Of a stretch of DNA of 10,974 nt, positions 1 to 8,448 are shown piece after piece. The notes beneath the pieces are model-generated. The model saw only the letters and a list, made by a program, of their open reading frames with translations. It did no database searches and was not told where the DNA came from. Each line of letters starts with the position of its first letter. The stretch's first letter is position 1. Location of the stretch: contig JAEXUU010000725.1 in assembly GCA_023452965.1 (NCBI GenBank), positions 1-10,974 on the forward strand, written 5' to 3'. The translations under genes and the position numbers were made by a program. This DNA is from Pseudomonadota bacterium. Its GTDB lineage: Bacteria; Pseudomonadota; Alphaproteobacteria; Rhizobiales; Beijerinckiaceae.

Positions 1-1
1 C

Positions 2-1012
2 GCCTACACCAACCAGGATCGCTCCAACCGCTCTCCGAACGCCGTCGGCATTCTCGGCCTGCCGACCGACAATCTCGGCGAGCGGACGAAGTACGACTGG
101 CGCGGCGACCTCAAGCTGATGGAGGGCCAGATGCTGGTGGTGGGGCTGCAGTACGAGAACGAGCGGCTGGAATCGCGCTCGCTCACCGCCTCGAACGGCA
201 ATACCGGCGCCTTCCTCGAATTGCAGTCGAATTGGAGCGAGCGCTTCTTCACCGTCGCGAACATCCGCCGCGACGAGGACGAGACCTTCGGCGGCCACAC
301 CACCTACCGGCTCGCGCCGACCTTCATCGTCCCGGGCACGGAGACCAAGCTGAAGGCGAGCTATGGCACCGGCTTCAAGGCGCCGACGCTGAGCCAGCGC
401 TTCAGCGATTCTCGTCCGGCTTTCAACTTCTACGGCAACCCGAACCTCAAGCCGGAGGAGAGCCGCGGCTACGACATCGGCTTCGAGCAGCCCTTGCTCG
501 ACAACAAGCTCCAGATCGGCGCGACCTGGTTCCACAACGACATCGACAACCTGATCCTGACCAACGCCGCCCGGACCTCCTACACCAATATCGGGCGAGC
601 CCAGACCAAGGGCGTCGAGAGCTTCGTAGCGCTCGAGCTGAGCCCGCAATTCAAGATCCGGGCCGACTACACCTTCACCCTCGCCAAGGACGAGACCGCC
701 AACCAGGAGCTGCTGCGCCGGCCGCGGCACAAGGCGAGCCTGACCGCAAACTGGATTCCGATCGAGAACCTGAACCTCTCGGCGACGTTGATCTATGTCG
801 GGGACCGCGTCGACGGAAACCGCGACTTCTCGATCTCGAGGATGCGCGCTCCGGGCGCCGCTATCGTCAACATCGCCGCCGAGTACAAGGCGAGCGAGAA
901 GCTCACCGTCTTCGGCCGCGTCGATAACCTCTTCGACAAGCGCTACGAGAACCCGGTCGGCTTCCTCGTGCCCGGCCTCAGCGCCTTCGGCGGCCTGCGG
1001 GTGAGCCTGTGA
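2..1012 (+). CDS. BtuB-like TonB-dependent outer-membrane receptor, C-terminal part (5' end outside window)
   Basis: The frame is open from the left edge, so this is the last 336 residues of a larger receptor; the signal peptide, TonB box and plug domain are missing. What remains is the C-terminal half of a 22-strand beta-barrel that takes up large scarce substrates using TonB energy. Family marks seen are GTGFKAPTL, then YGNPNLKPEES, NDIDNLI, KGVESF, a LLRRPRHK segment, and near the end NLFDKRYENPVG. In order and spacing these resemble E. coli BtuB as I remember it, so vitamin B12 or another corrinoid is the favoured substrate; heme or siderophore receptors share much of this. The last residue is Leu rather than the usual aromatic. 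The stop codon overlaps the GTG of the binding-protein gene (GTGA), which implies translational coupling. Receptor class is certain; substrate is not. Confidence 0.9.
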   Translation, partial: AYTNQDRSNRSPNAVGILGLPTDNLGERTKYDWRGDLKLMEGQMLVVGLQYENERLESRSLTASNGNTGAFLELQSNWSERFFTVANIRRDEDETFGGHTTYRLAPTFIVPGTETKLKASYGTGFKAPTLSQRFSDSRPAFNFYGNPNLKPEESRGYDIGFEQPLLDNKLQIGATWFHNDIDNLILTNAARTSYTNIGRAQTKGVESFVALELSPQFKIRADYTFTLAKDETANQELLRRPRHKASLTANWIPIENLNLSATLIYVGDRVDGNRDFSISRMRAPGAAIVNIAAEYKASEKLTVFGRVDNLFDKRYENPVGFLVPGLSAFGGLRVSL

Positions 1013-1899
1013 AACAGGGGGCGGCCCTGCGGCGCGTGCTTCGCGGCGCCGCCCTCCTGCTGGCCTACGCCGTGTTGGCCGCGCCGGGCCTAGGCTTCGC
1101 CGCCGAGCCTCCGGCCAAGCCGTCCCGCATCGTCTCGCTCAACATGTGCACGGACGAACTCGTCCTGCGCCTCGCCGACCCCGCCGCGATCGCCTCGGTG
1201 ACCTGGCTCTCGCAGGACCCGCGCAACGCCAACATGGCGCCGGCGGCCCGCCGGATCCCGGCCAATCACGGCCTCGTCGAGGAGTTGCTGGCCTTTCGGC
1301 CCGACCTCGTCATCGCCGGCAGCTTCACCACCCGCAACACCGTCGCGTTGCTGAAGCGCGTCGGCGCGCCGGTGAAGGAGTTCGGCGTGCCGCGCGACCT
1401 CGTCGGGGTCAAGGCCCAGATCGCCGAAATGGCCGCGCTGCTCGGCGAGCCCGCCCGCGGCGAAGCCCTGATCGGCGAGATCGACGCAAGGCTTGCCGCG
1501 TTGGCCCGGCGCGTCGGCGAGGAGCGGCCCAAGGCGCTGGTCCTGCGGCCCAACGGCTTCACCGTCGGGCGCGGCTCGCTGGTCGACGAGATCCTGACCA
1601 CGGCTGGCTTCGTCAACCTCGCCGCCGAGCTCGGCATCGACAATTACGGCCAGATCGCGCTCGAGACCGTGGCACTCGGCGAGGCCGACATCCTGATCCT
1701 CAACACCACCGAGGGCGGCCCGCCCTCGCTCGCCCATGAGATCCTGAACCACCCCCTGATCGGCCGGCTCGGCGACCGGCTGCGGCTCGTCGCCTTGCCC
1801 TCCAGGCTCTGGACCTGCGCCGGGCCGGCGGTGATCGACGCCATCGAAATGCTGATCGACGCGGCCGCCGCGCCGCGCAACCGCAGGAGCGGCCCGTGA
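1009..1899 (+). CDS. BtuF-like periplasmic substrate-binding protein of a FecCD-type ABC importer
   Basis: This 296-residue protein should capture the receptor's substrate in the periplasm and deliver it to the inner-membrane permease. Residues 1-32 form a signal peptide: Arg-containing n-region, hydrophobic core about 13-28, and a cut near GFAA-EPP. There is no lipobox. The mature part begins RIVSLNMCTDELVL (40-53), typical of BtuF/FepB-class (cluster A) binding proteins. EELLAFRPDLVIAG (91-104) is the conserved first-lobe motif. Cys47 and Cys270 are the only cysteines and could form a disulfide. The GTG start overlaps the upstream stop; it is supported by the complete signal peptide that follows. 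Length fits the family. The SLNMCTD opening is one I associate with corrinoid-type systems beside BtuB-like receptors, but the sequence does not prove the ligand. Confidence 0.9.
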   Translation: MKQGAALRRVLRGAALLLAYAVLAAPGLGFAAEPPAKPSRIVSLNMCTDELVLRLADPAAIASVTWLSQDPRNANMAPAARRIPANHGLVEELLAFRPDLVIAGSFTTRNTVALLKRVGAPVKEFGVPRDLVGVKAQIAEMAALLGEPARGEALIGEIDARLAALARRVGEERPKALVLRPNGFTVGRGSLVDEILTTAGFVNLAAELGIDNYGQIALETVALGEADILILNTTEGGPPSLAHEILNHPLIGRLGDRLRLVALPSRLWTCAGPAVIDAIEMLIDAAAAPRNRRSGP

Positions 1900-2921
1900 A
1901 CCCCGCCACCACGGCCATCGCCGCGGAAAGCCGCAGCCGCTACCGCTTGCTGGTCGCGCTGCTGACCACCCTGCTCGTCGCCATGACCGCGCTCTCGGTC
2001 GCCATCGGCTATGCAGAACTCGACCTCGGCGCGGCCTTCTCCGATTGGCTGGCCGGCCGCGCCAGCTTGCCGGCGCTGGTCCTCGTCGAGCTGCGCCTGC
2101 CACGCGCTTTGCTCGGCGCGCTCGTCGGCTTCAGCCTCGGCCTGGCGGGCGCCGCGATGCAGGGCCTGCTGCGCAACCCGCTGGCCGAGCCCGGCCTGCT
2201 CGGCATTTCCAGCGCCGCCGCCTTCGGCGCGGTCGTGGTGTTCTATTCCGGCTTCGCCGGCGCTTTCCTGCTCGCCTTGCCGCTCGGCGGCATTGCCGGC
2301 GCGGTGCTGGCGACGCTCCTGCTCTACGCCCTGAACGGGCGCGGCGCCGGCACCATGGCGTTGATCCTCGCCGGCGTCGCGATCAACAGCTTTGCCGGCG
2401 CAATGACCTCGCTCGCGCTCAACCTCGCGCCGAACCCGTATGCGGCGCTGGAGATCGTCTTCTGGCTGATGGGCTCGCTTGCCGACCGCAGCATGGCCCA
2501 TGTCTGGCTGGTGCTGCCCCTGATGCTGCTCGGCTGGGCGCTGCTGCTCTCCAGCGCCACCGCCCTCGACGGGCTTACCCTCGGCGAGGATACCGCCCGC
2601 AGCCTCGGCTTCGATCTCGGTTGGTTGCGCGCCCGGCTGATCGGCGGCGCCGCGCTCGCGGTCGGTGCCTCGGTCGCCGTCACCGGCGCGATCGGCTTCG
2701 TCGGCCTAGTCGTGCCGCATCTGCTGCGCCCGCTCGTCGGGCACCGGCCCGGCCGGCTGCTGTTGGTCTCGGGCCTCGGCGGCGCGATCCTGACGCTCGC
2801 CGCCGACACCGCCCTGCGGCTGATGCCGATCCGGCCCGAGCTCAAGCTCGGCGTGGGCACCGCGCTGATCGGCGCGCCCTTCCTGTTCAGCCTGATCCAG
2901 CGGATGCGGAAGGCGGCGTGA
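1896..2921 (+). CDS. FecCD/BtuC-family ABC permease
   Basis: This is a 341-residue polytopic inner-membrane protein, the normal length for the family, which works as a homodimer carrying cobalamin, heme or ferric siderophores inward. The first transmembrane helix is about 17-39. Family motifs are LRLPR (66-70), GAAMQGLLRNPLAEPGLLG (85-103), EDTARSLGFD (231-240, the region that contacts the ATPase) and GFVGLVVPHLLR (267-278). The C-terminal ELKLGVGTALIGAPF is also typical. The GTG start overlaps the previous stop (GTGA) and has an AGGAG ribosome site at 1885-1889, six bases upstream. The stop shares one base with the next ATG. Family assignment is firm; substrate comes from context only. Confidence 0.94.
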   Translation: MNPATTAIAAESRSRYRLLVALLTTLLVAMTALSVAIGYAELDLGAAFSDWLAGRASLPALVLVELRLPRALLGALVGFSLGLAGAAMQGLLRNPLAEPGLLGISSAAAFGAVVVFYSGFAGAFLLALPLGGIAGAVLATLLLYALNGRGAGTMALILAGVAINSFAGAMTSLALNLAPNPYAALEIVFWLMGSLADRSMAHVWLVLPLMLLGWALLLSSATALDGLTLGEDTARSLGFDLGWLRARLIGGAALAVGASVAVTGAIGFVGLVVPHLLRPLVGHRPGRLLLVSGLGGAILTLAADTALRLMPIRPELKLGVGTALIGAPFLFSLIQRMRKAA

Positions 2922-3715
2922 TGCAGATCGAAGCCAGGAACATCGCGGTCAGCCTTGGCGGCAAGCCGGTGCTGCGCGGCATCGACCTGACCTTGCGAGC
3001 CGGCGAGATGGTCGGCCTGATCGGCCCGAACGGCGCCGGCAAGACGACCTTGCTGCGCGTGCTCGCCGACCTGCTTGCGGCCGAGGCCGGCTCGGTGCGC
3101 TATGACGGGCTCACCGCCAAGGCGCTCGGACGCCAGACGCTGGCGCGGCGCATCGCCTTCCTCGCCCAGGGCGGCGCGGTGCACTGGCAGCTGCGGGCCG
3201 GCGCCGTGGTCGCGCTCGGCCGGCTGCCGCATCGCCGCCCCTTCGCCGATCTCGGACCGTCCGACCGGGCTGCGATCGCGCGCGCCATGGACGCCGCCGA
3301 TGTCACCGCCTTCGCCGAGCGCACGCTCGACAGCCTCTCGGGCGGCGAGCGCATGCGCGTCCTGCTGGCGCGGGCGCTCGCGGTCGAAGCCCCGATGCTG
3401 CTGGCGGACGAGCCGCTCGCCGGGCTCGACCCGCTGCACCAGCTCGAGGCGATGGCACTGCTGCGGCGCACCGCGCATGCCGGCGCCGGCGTGGTTGTCG
3501 TTCTGCACGATCTCAGCCTCGCGGGGCGCTTCTGCGACCGTCTCGTCCTGCTCGATCAGGGCCGCGTGCTCGCCGACGGCAGCCCCGATTCCGTCCTCGG
3601 CGACGCCAATCTCGCCCGGGCCTTCGGCATCGAGGTCGCGCGCGGCGAACATGACGGCCAGCCCTATGCCCTGCCCTGGCGAGCGATCCCCCGCAAAGAC
3701 GAGACATTCTCATGA
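2921..3715 (+). CDS. ABC transporter ATP-binding protein of the BtuD/FecE/FhuC type
   Basis: The 264-residue ATPase powers the adjacent permease from the cytoplasm. All nucleotide-binding motifs are present: Walker A GPNGAGKT (35-42), Q-loop Gln83, signature LSGGE (139-143), Walker B MLLADE (159-164), D-loop AGLD (167-170) and H-loop His196. The tail after the ATPase core, about 235-264, is short and holds no recognisable extra domain. The ATG at 2921 overlaps the permease stop by one base and has GGAAGG at 2908-2913 as ribosome site. The open frame extends far upstream (to about 2045), but that part overlaps the permease and is Arg/Ala-rich out-of-frame noise. The gene ends in an ATGA overlap with the next one. 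With the permease and binding protein it completes a standard type II ABC importer. Confidence 0.94.
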   Translation: MQIEARNIAVSLGGKPVLRGIDLTLRAGEMVGLIGPNGAGKTTLLRVLADLLAAEAGSVRYDGLTAKALGRQTLARRIAFLAQGGAVHWQLRAGAVVALGRLPHRRPFADLGPSDRAAIARAMDAADVTAFAERTLDSLSGGERMRVLLARALAVEAPMLLADEPLAGLDPLHQLEAMALLRRTAHAGAGVVVVLHDLSLAGRFCDRLVLLDQGRVLADGSPDSVLGDANLARAFGIEVARGEHDGQPYALPWRAIPRKDETFS

Positions 3716-4725
3716 CGAAGAGCGACATCACCGGCTTCATCCGTGAGCAGTTGCGGGTGCAGAGCTCGCAATGGAATCTCGGCACCTTCGGCGCGATCGC
3801 CGAGTTCCAGCGCGATCCCAACGAGGCTTTCGTGCTGACCGACGAGCATGGCCGGCTCGCCGCGACCACGGCGCGTGGCGGTGTCGGTTTCGGCGATCTC
3901 TCCGCCGTCCGGCTCTTTGCATCGGAAACCGCGATCGGCCAGAGCTGGAGCCACCGCATCGCGCTCTGCCTGCCGGCCGATGCCTGCGCCATGAACCGCC
4001 GTACAGTCCTGACCGAGCTCGGCCCCGACAGCGAGGCACTCCGGCCGCAGGACCGGGGCGGCATCCTGTTCGACATGGGGCTCGGCACGCTGCAGGCCGA
4101 CATCTGCATCCGAACCGCCGATCCTAGCCTGATCGGCGTGCTGCGCTCGGCCGCCGGGCGCTCGCTGTTCGAGCCCGGCAATCCCGCCATGGGCGCGATC
4201 GTCGCCGCCGGGCCGCATCGCGTCTTCACGGCGCGCTTCGGCCGCTGCGAAGTCTACCAGCCGATCCCGCCGGCCGACGGCAAAAGCCCCGAGGGCCCGC
4301 ACACCCATGTCCTGCCAAAGCTGCTGCGCTCGGGCCGCACCCATGCCGCGACGGAACCCGTGCCCGACGGCTTCGTGCCCTGCGCCCATCTCGTGCCGGC
4401 CCATCCGCTCAAGGACGCGCTCGGCCGTCGCCAGCCCTGGGACCAGCAGGCCCATGACGCCTTCCAGGCCATGCTCGACGAATACGGCGATGTCCGCCTG
4501 CTCGCCCTGAAGTCCCGGCTCGCGGCGGCCATGGCCTCGGGTGCTCCGGTCGATGCAGCCGCGATCCCGGATGACCGCTTCGGCAGGCACGCCGCCAGGG
4601 TGCTGCTGCGACAGCTGGTCCAGAGCGGGCCTGCCCCGGCCAGCGATTGGCTTGCCCTGCTCGAAGGCGAGAACGGCGAGAAGGAGGAGCCCGCAGCCGA
4701 CGCCGACGATTACGGCCACGGCTGA
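3712..4725 (+). CDS. Uncharacterised protein, fifth gene of the uptake operon
   Basis: I do not recognise this 337-residue protein. It has no signal peptide and no membrane helix, so it is probably cytoplasmic. It reads as a normal folded protein with an acidic disordered tail (about 318-337). Residues possibly able to bind metal or a tetrapyrrole cluster in the middle: PEGPHTHVLP with His197 and His199, His211, then CAHLVPAHP with Cys224, His226 and His231; further cysteines are 86, 92, 132 and 179. Its ATG overlaps the ATPase stop (ATGA), so it is made with the transporter. The ribosome site is weak (GAGA about ten bases upstream), consistent with coupled translation. Context suggests a role after import, such as handling, releasing or sensing the substrate, but that is inference. 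It ends in a convergent junction with the kinase gene. Confidence 0.85.
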   Translation: MTKSDITGFIREQLRVQSSQWNLGTFGAIAEFQRDPNEAFVLTDEHGRLAATTARGGVGFGDLSAVRLFASETAIGQSWSHRIALCLPADACAMNRRTVLTELGPDSEALRPQDRGGILFDMGLGTLQADICIRTADPSLIGVLRSAAGRSLFEPGNPAMGAIVAAGPHRVFTARFGRCEVYQPIPPADGKSPEGPHTHVLPKLLRSGRTHAATEPVPDGFVPCAHLVPAHPLKDALGRRQPWDQQAHDAFQAMLDEYGDVRLLALKSRLAAAMASGAPVDAAAIPDDRFGRHAARVLLRQLVQSGPAPASDWLALLEGENGEKEEPAADADDYGHG

Positions 4726-4761
4726 AACGAGGCGTCGCCCGGCGGGGGTCGAACCGCTGCC

Positions 4762-4778
4762 GGAGGCGCCCGGCCTCT
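4762..4778. terminator. Possible weak terminator hairpin in the convergent gap
   Basis: The 115-base gap between the operon's last stop (4725) and the convergent kinase stop (4841) contains GAGGC (4763-4767) and GCCTC (4773-4777) around a five-base loop, with a G-T pair possible outside. No run of T follows on either strand, so an intrinsic terminator is only suggested. Nothing else stands out in the gap. Confidence 0.2.
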
Positions 4779-4840
4779 TGCAGGCCCGCAGGAGATTCGC
4801 AGGCGCCGACTTTGGACGAGCCGCGGGCCAGTTGCTCGCC

Positions 4841-6760
<1,920 letters not shown>

Positions 6761-6776
6761 CCGGCCTCGCGAGGGA

Positions 6777-7532
6777 TCAGTGGGGCCAGGCGGCCAGCCG
6801 TGCCGCGCCCGTGCCGCGGGGCGAAGTATCGGTGTCGTCTTCGGCGCCGGCAAGCCGGGCGAGTGTCGCCGGGCGGCGAATCGCCAGGGCGTGCCGCCCT
6901 TCGGGCGCGATCACGCCGCGCTGCGTCAGGTTGGTGAAGGTGCGCGAGACCGTCTCGATGGTCAGGCCGAGATGGTCGGCGATGTCGGTGCGGCTCATCG
7001 GCAGCGGGATCGAGGCCGCGGACTTGCCGCCTTCGGCGAAGCGCTGCATCTGCCGCAGCAGGAACCCGCAGACCCGCTCCTCGGCGCCGCGGCGGGCGAG
7101 CAGCATCGCATGCTCCTGGGCGACAGCGACCTCCTCGCAGAGCGCGGCGATGAATTCGCGGGTCAGGGCGGGCGATGCCTCGGTCAGGGCGCGGAAACGA
7201 CAGCGTTCGATCCGGCGCAGGCTGACTTCGCTCACCGCCTCGGCCGTGGCCGGGCATTGCTCGTCCGGAGCGAGGCCGATGATGTCGCCCTCCTGGGCGA
7301 AACCGACGATGATCCGGCGCCCGTCCGGCAGGATGCGGTAGAGCCGCAGCACGCCCTTCAGCACCTCGAAGATATGCCGCGACCGATCGCCTTCCCAGAA
7401 CAGCGTCGCGCCGGGCTCGAGGCTCTCGAGCGGCTGGCCTGCGAACAGGCCGCGCAGGCTGAGCTCAGCCGGGGTGCCGGCGAGGATCGGGGCATGCCCC
7501 GGCAGGCTGGAAACCGCGCTTGCAATGATCAT
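6777..7532 (-). CDS. fixK: FixK-like Crp/Fnr-family transcription regulator
   Basis: This 251-residue protein has a cyclic-nucleotide-binding-like sensor domain (about 25-120), a dimerisation helix (about 122-160) and a winged helix DNA-binding domain. The recognition helix MSRTDIADHLGLTIETVSR (179-197) contains Glu193, Ser196 and Arg197, the E-xx-SR signature that reads TTGAT half-sites in FNR and FixK. Cysteines are 93, 111, 132 and 155; the N-terminal Fe-S cysteine cluster of FNR is absent. It is therefore probably controlled by its transcription through the kinase cascade, as FixK is. The start is uncertain: ATG 7532 is used, but GTG 7538 lies at a better distance (nine bases) from GGAG. 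A GTG at 7601 would run into the regulatory region. The kinase gene follows 16 bases downstream, presumably in one transcript. The last 25 residues look disordered. Confidence 0.88.
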   Translation of the reverse strand: MIIASAVSSLPGHAPILAGTPAELSLRGLFAGQPLESLEPGATLFWEGDRSRHIFEVLKGVLRLYRILPDGRRIIVGFAQEGDIIGLAPDEQCPATAEAVSEVSLRRIERCRFRALTEASPALTREFIAALCEEVAVAQEHAMLLARRGAEERVCGFLLRQMQRFAEGGKSAASIPLPMSRTDIADHLGLTIETVSRTFTNLTQRGVIAPEGRHALAIRRPATLARLAGAEDDTDTSPRGTGAARLAAWPH

Positions 7533-7601
7533 GGCCACCGTCTTCGTCTCCGATCCGATGGTGGCAATTGAGCGCGCCCGCGTGACGCCGGAACGATGCA
7601 C

Positions 7602-7607
7602 ATGTTA
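7602..7607 (-). promoter_or_regulatory. Possible -10 element for fixK-fixL
   Basis: Read on the minus strand this is TAACAT, four of six bases matching TATAAT. It lies 15 bases beyond the direct repeat at 7623-7638, a layout compatible with an activator-dependent promoter where the repeat stands in for a poor -35. The leader would be about 60 bases. GC-rich alphaproteobacterial promoters are hard to call, so confidence is low. Confidence 0.2.
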
Positions 7608-7622
7608 CCGTGCGTGCTGAAT

Positions 7623-7638
7623 TGCAACGGATTGTAAC
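7623..7638 (-). promoter_or_regulatory. K-box-like direct repeat, predicted FxkR binding site
   Basis: On the minus strand the sequence reads GTTACA-ATCC-GTTGCA, two six-base repeats with a ten-base period; the similarity extends to eight bases (GTTACAAT and GTTGCAAT). Tandem repeats one helical turn apart are the usual target of OmpR/PhoB-class regulators. As I remember it, the K-box bound by FxkR upstream of fixK in Rhizobium etli is GTTACA-N4-GTTACA, so this site differs at one base. It ends 90 bases before the fixK ATG and 35 bases before the response-regulator ATG, so it could control both divergent genes. Confidence 0.6.
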
Positions 7639-7673
7639 AGCCTTGGCCCGCCCGCTTTCGTCCCTATCCAGCC

Positions 7674-8405
7674 ATGGCTGAATCGCAGAGCCGTGCCGAG
7701 CACATCCTCGTCGTCGACGACGACCCCCGCATCCGGCAGATGCTGATCCGCTATTTCGAGGGCGAGGGCTATCGCGTCAGCGCGGTCGGCGACGGTCGCG
7801 GCATGCGCGAGACGCTGCAGCGCGGCGGGGTCGACATCGTCCTGCTCGATCTCGTCCTGCCGGGCGGCGAGGACGGGCTGATGCTGGCACGCGAGATTCG
7901 CGCCGGTTCCGACCTGCCGATCATCATGCTGACAGGCCGCGACGATGTCGTCGACCGCATCGTCGGGCTCGAGATCGGCGCCGACGAATACATCCCCAAG
8001 CCGTTCCATCTGCGCGAGGTGCTGGCCCGGCTGCGAACGGTGCTGCGCCGCCGGCCGCGCGCTGAGCCGCCCGCCCCGAAAGCGACAGGCGAGCTCATTC
8101 GCTTCGATGGCTGGCAGCTCGATCTGGCGCGGCGACAACTGCTCGACCCCGCCGGGGCGGAGATCATGCTGACCACCGGCGAGTTCGACATTCTGGCAGT
8201 GCTGGCGGGCCATCCCGGGCGGGTGTTCTCCCGCGACATGCTGATGGAGCGTACCCGCGGGCGCACGCACGAGGTCTTCGACCGGTCGATCGACGCGCAG
8301 ATCGCCAGGCTCCGCAAGAAGGTCGAGCCTGACCCGAAGGCGCCGGCCCTGATCAAGTCGGTGCGCGGCGTCGGCTATGTCTTCACCGGCAAGCCCGCCG
8401 ACTGA
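7674..8405 (+). CDS. fxkR: OmpR/PhoB-family response regulator, likely FxkR
   Basis: This 243-residue two-domain regulator has a receiver (about 10-125) with acidic residues Asp15-17, phospho-Asp59 in LLDLVLPG, Thr87 and Lys109 (IPKPF). An OmpR-type winged helix domain follows (about 139-238), with FDRSIDAQIARLRKKVE forming the recognition-helix region and a GVGYVF end. It is divergent from fixK and the hybrid kinase and has no kinase gene of its own beside it. The gene set is the one in which FxkR links hybrid FixL to fixK. OmpR class, rather than the LuxR-like output of FixJ, supports FxkR. The identification rests on context plus the binding-site match; another OmpR-class regulator is the alternative. 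No clear Shine-Dalgarno sequence precedes the ATG, which is supported by the short distance to the receiver domain. Confidence 0.8.
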   Translation: MAESQSRAEHILVVDDDPRIRQMLIRYFEGEGYRVSAVGDGRGMRETLQRGGVDIVLLDLVLPGGEDGLMLAREIRAGSDLPIIMLTGRDDVVDRIVGLEIGADEYIPKPFHLREVLARLRTVLRRRPRAEPPAPKATGELIRFDGWQLDLARRQLLDPAGAEIMLTTGEFDILAVLAGHPGRVFSRDMLMERTRGRTHEVFDRSIDAQIARLRKKVEPDPKAPALIKSVRGVGYVFTGKPAD

Positions 8406-8433
8406 AGCGCCAAACCTGCTCCGTATCGCCTCA

Positions 8434-8448
8434 CGCGCGGTCAGCGCG
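8434..8448. terminator. Short GC hairpin at the convergent fxkR/HAD junction
   Basis: CGCGC (8434-8438) and GCGCG (8444-8448) can pair around a five-base loop, and the stop codon of the minus-strand HAD gene (8441-8443) sits in that loop. The 35-base gap between the two convergent stops has no other candidate. There is no T-run, so termination is only a possibility. Confidence 0.2.

Noticed and set aside
2045..2920. Upstream extension of the ABC ATPase frame
   Set aside because: It overlaps the permease in another frame and is Arg/Ala-rich. The ATG at 2921 has a ribosome site and begins the canonical ABC domain.
2324..3652. Long open frame (442 codons) on the minus strand across the permease and ATPase genes
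   Set aside because: It lies antisense to two genes with complete family motifs. Its product is rich in Arg, Ala, Gly and Gln with no recognisable domain; such frames are expected from the codon bias of very GC-rich genes.
6761..6853. A 31-residue N-terminal extension of the hybrid kinase
   Set aside because: It would overlap the end of the fixK gene and has Pro/Arg-rich composition. ATG 6760 with GAGG just upstream and PAS-A soon after is a better start.
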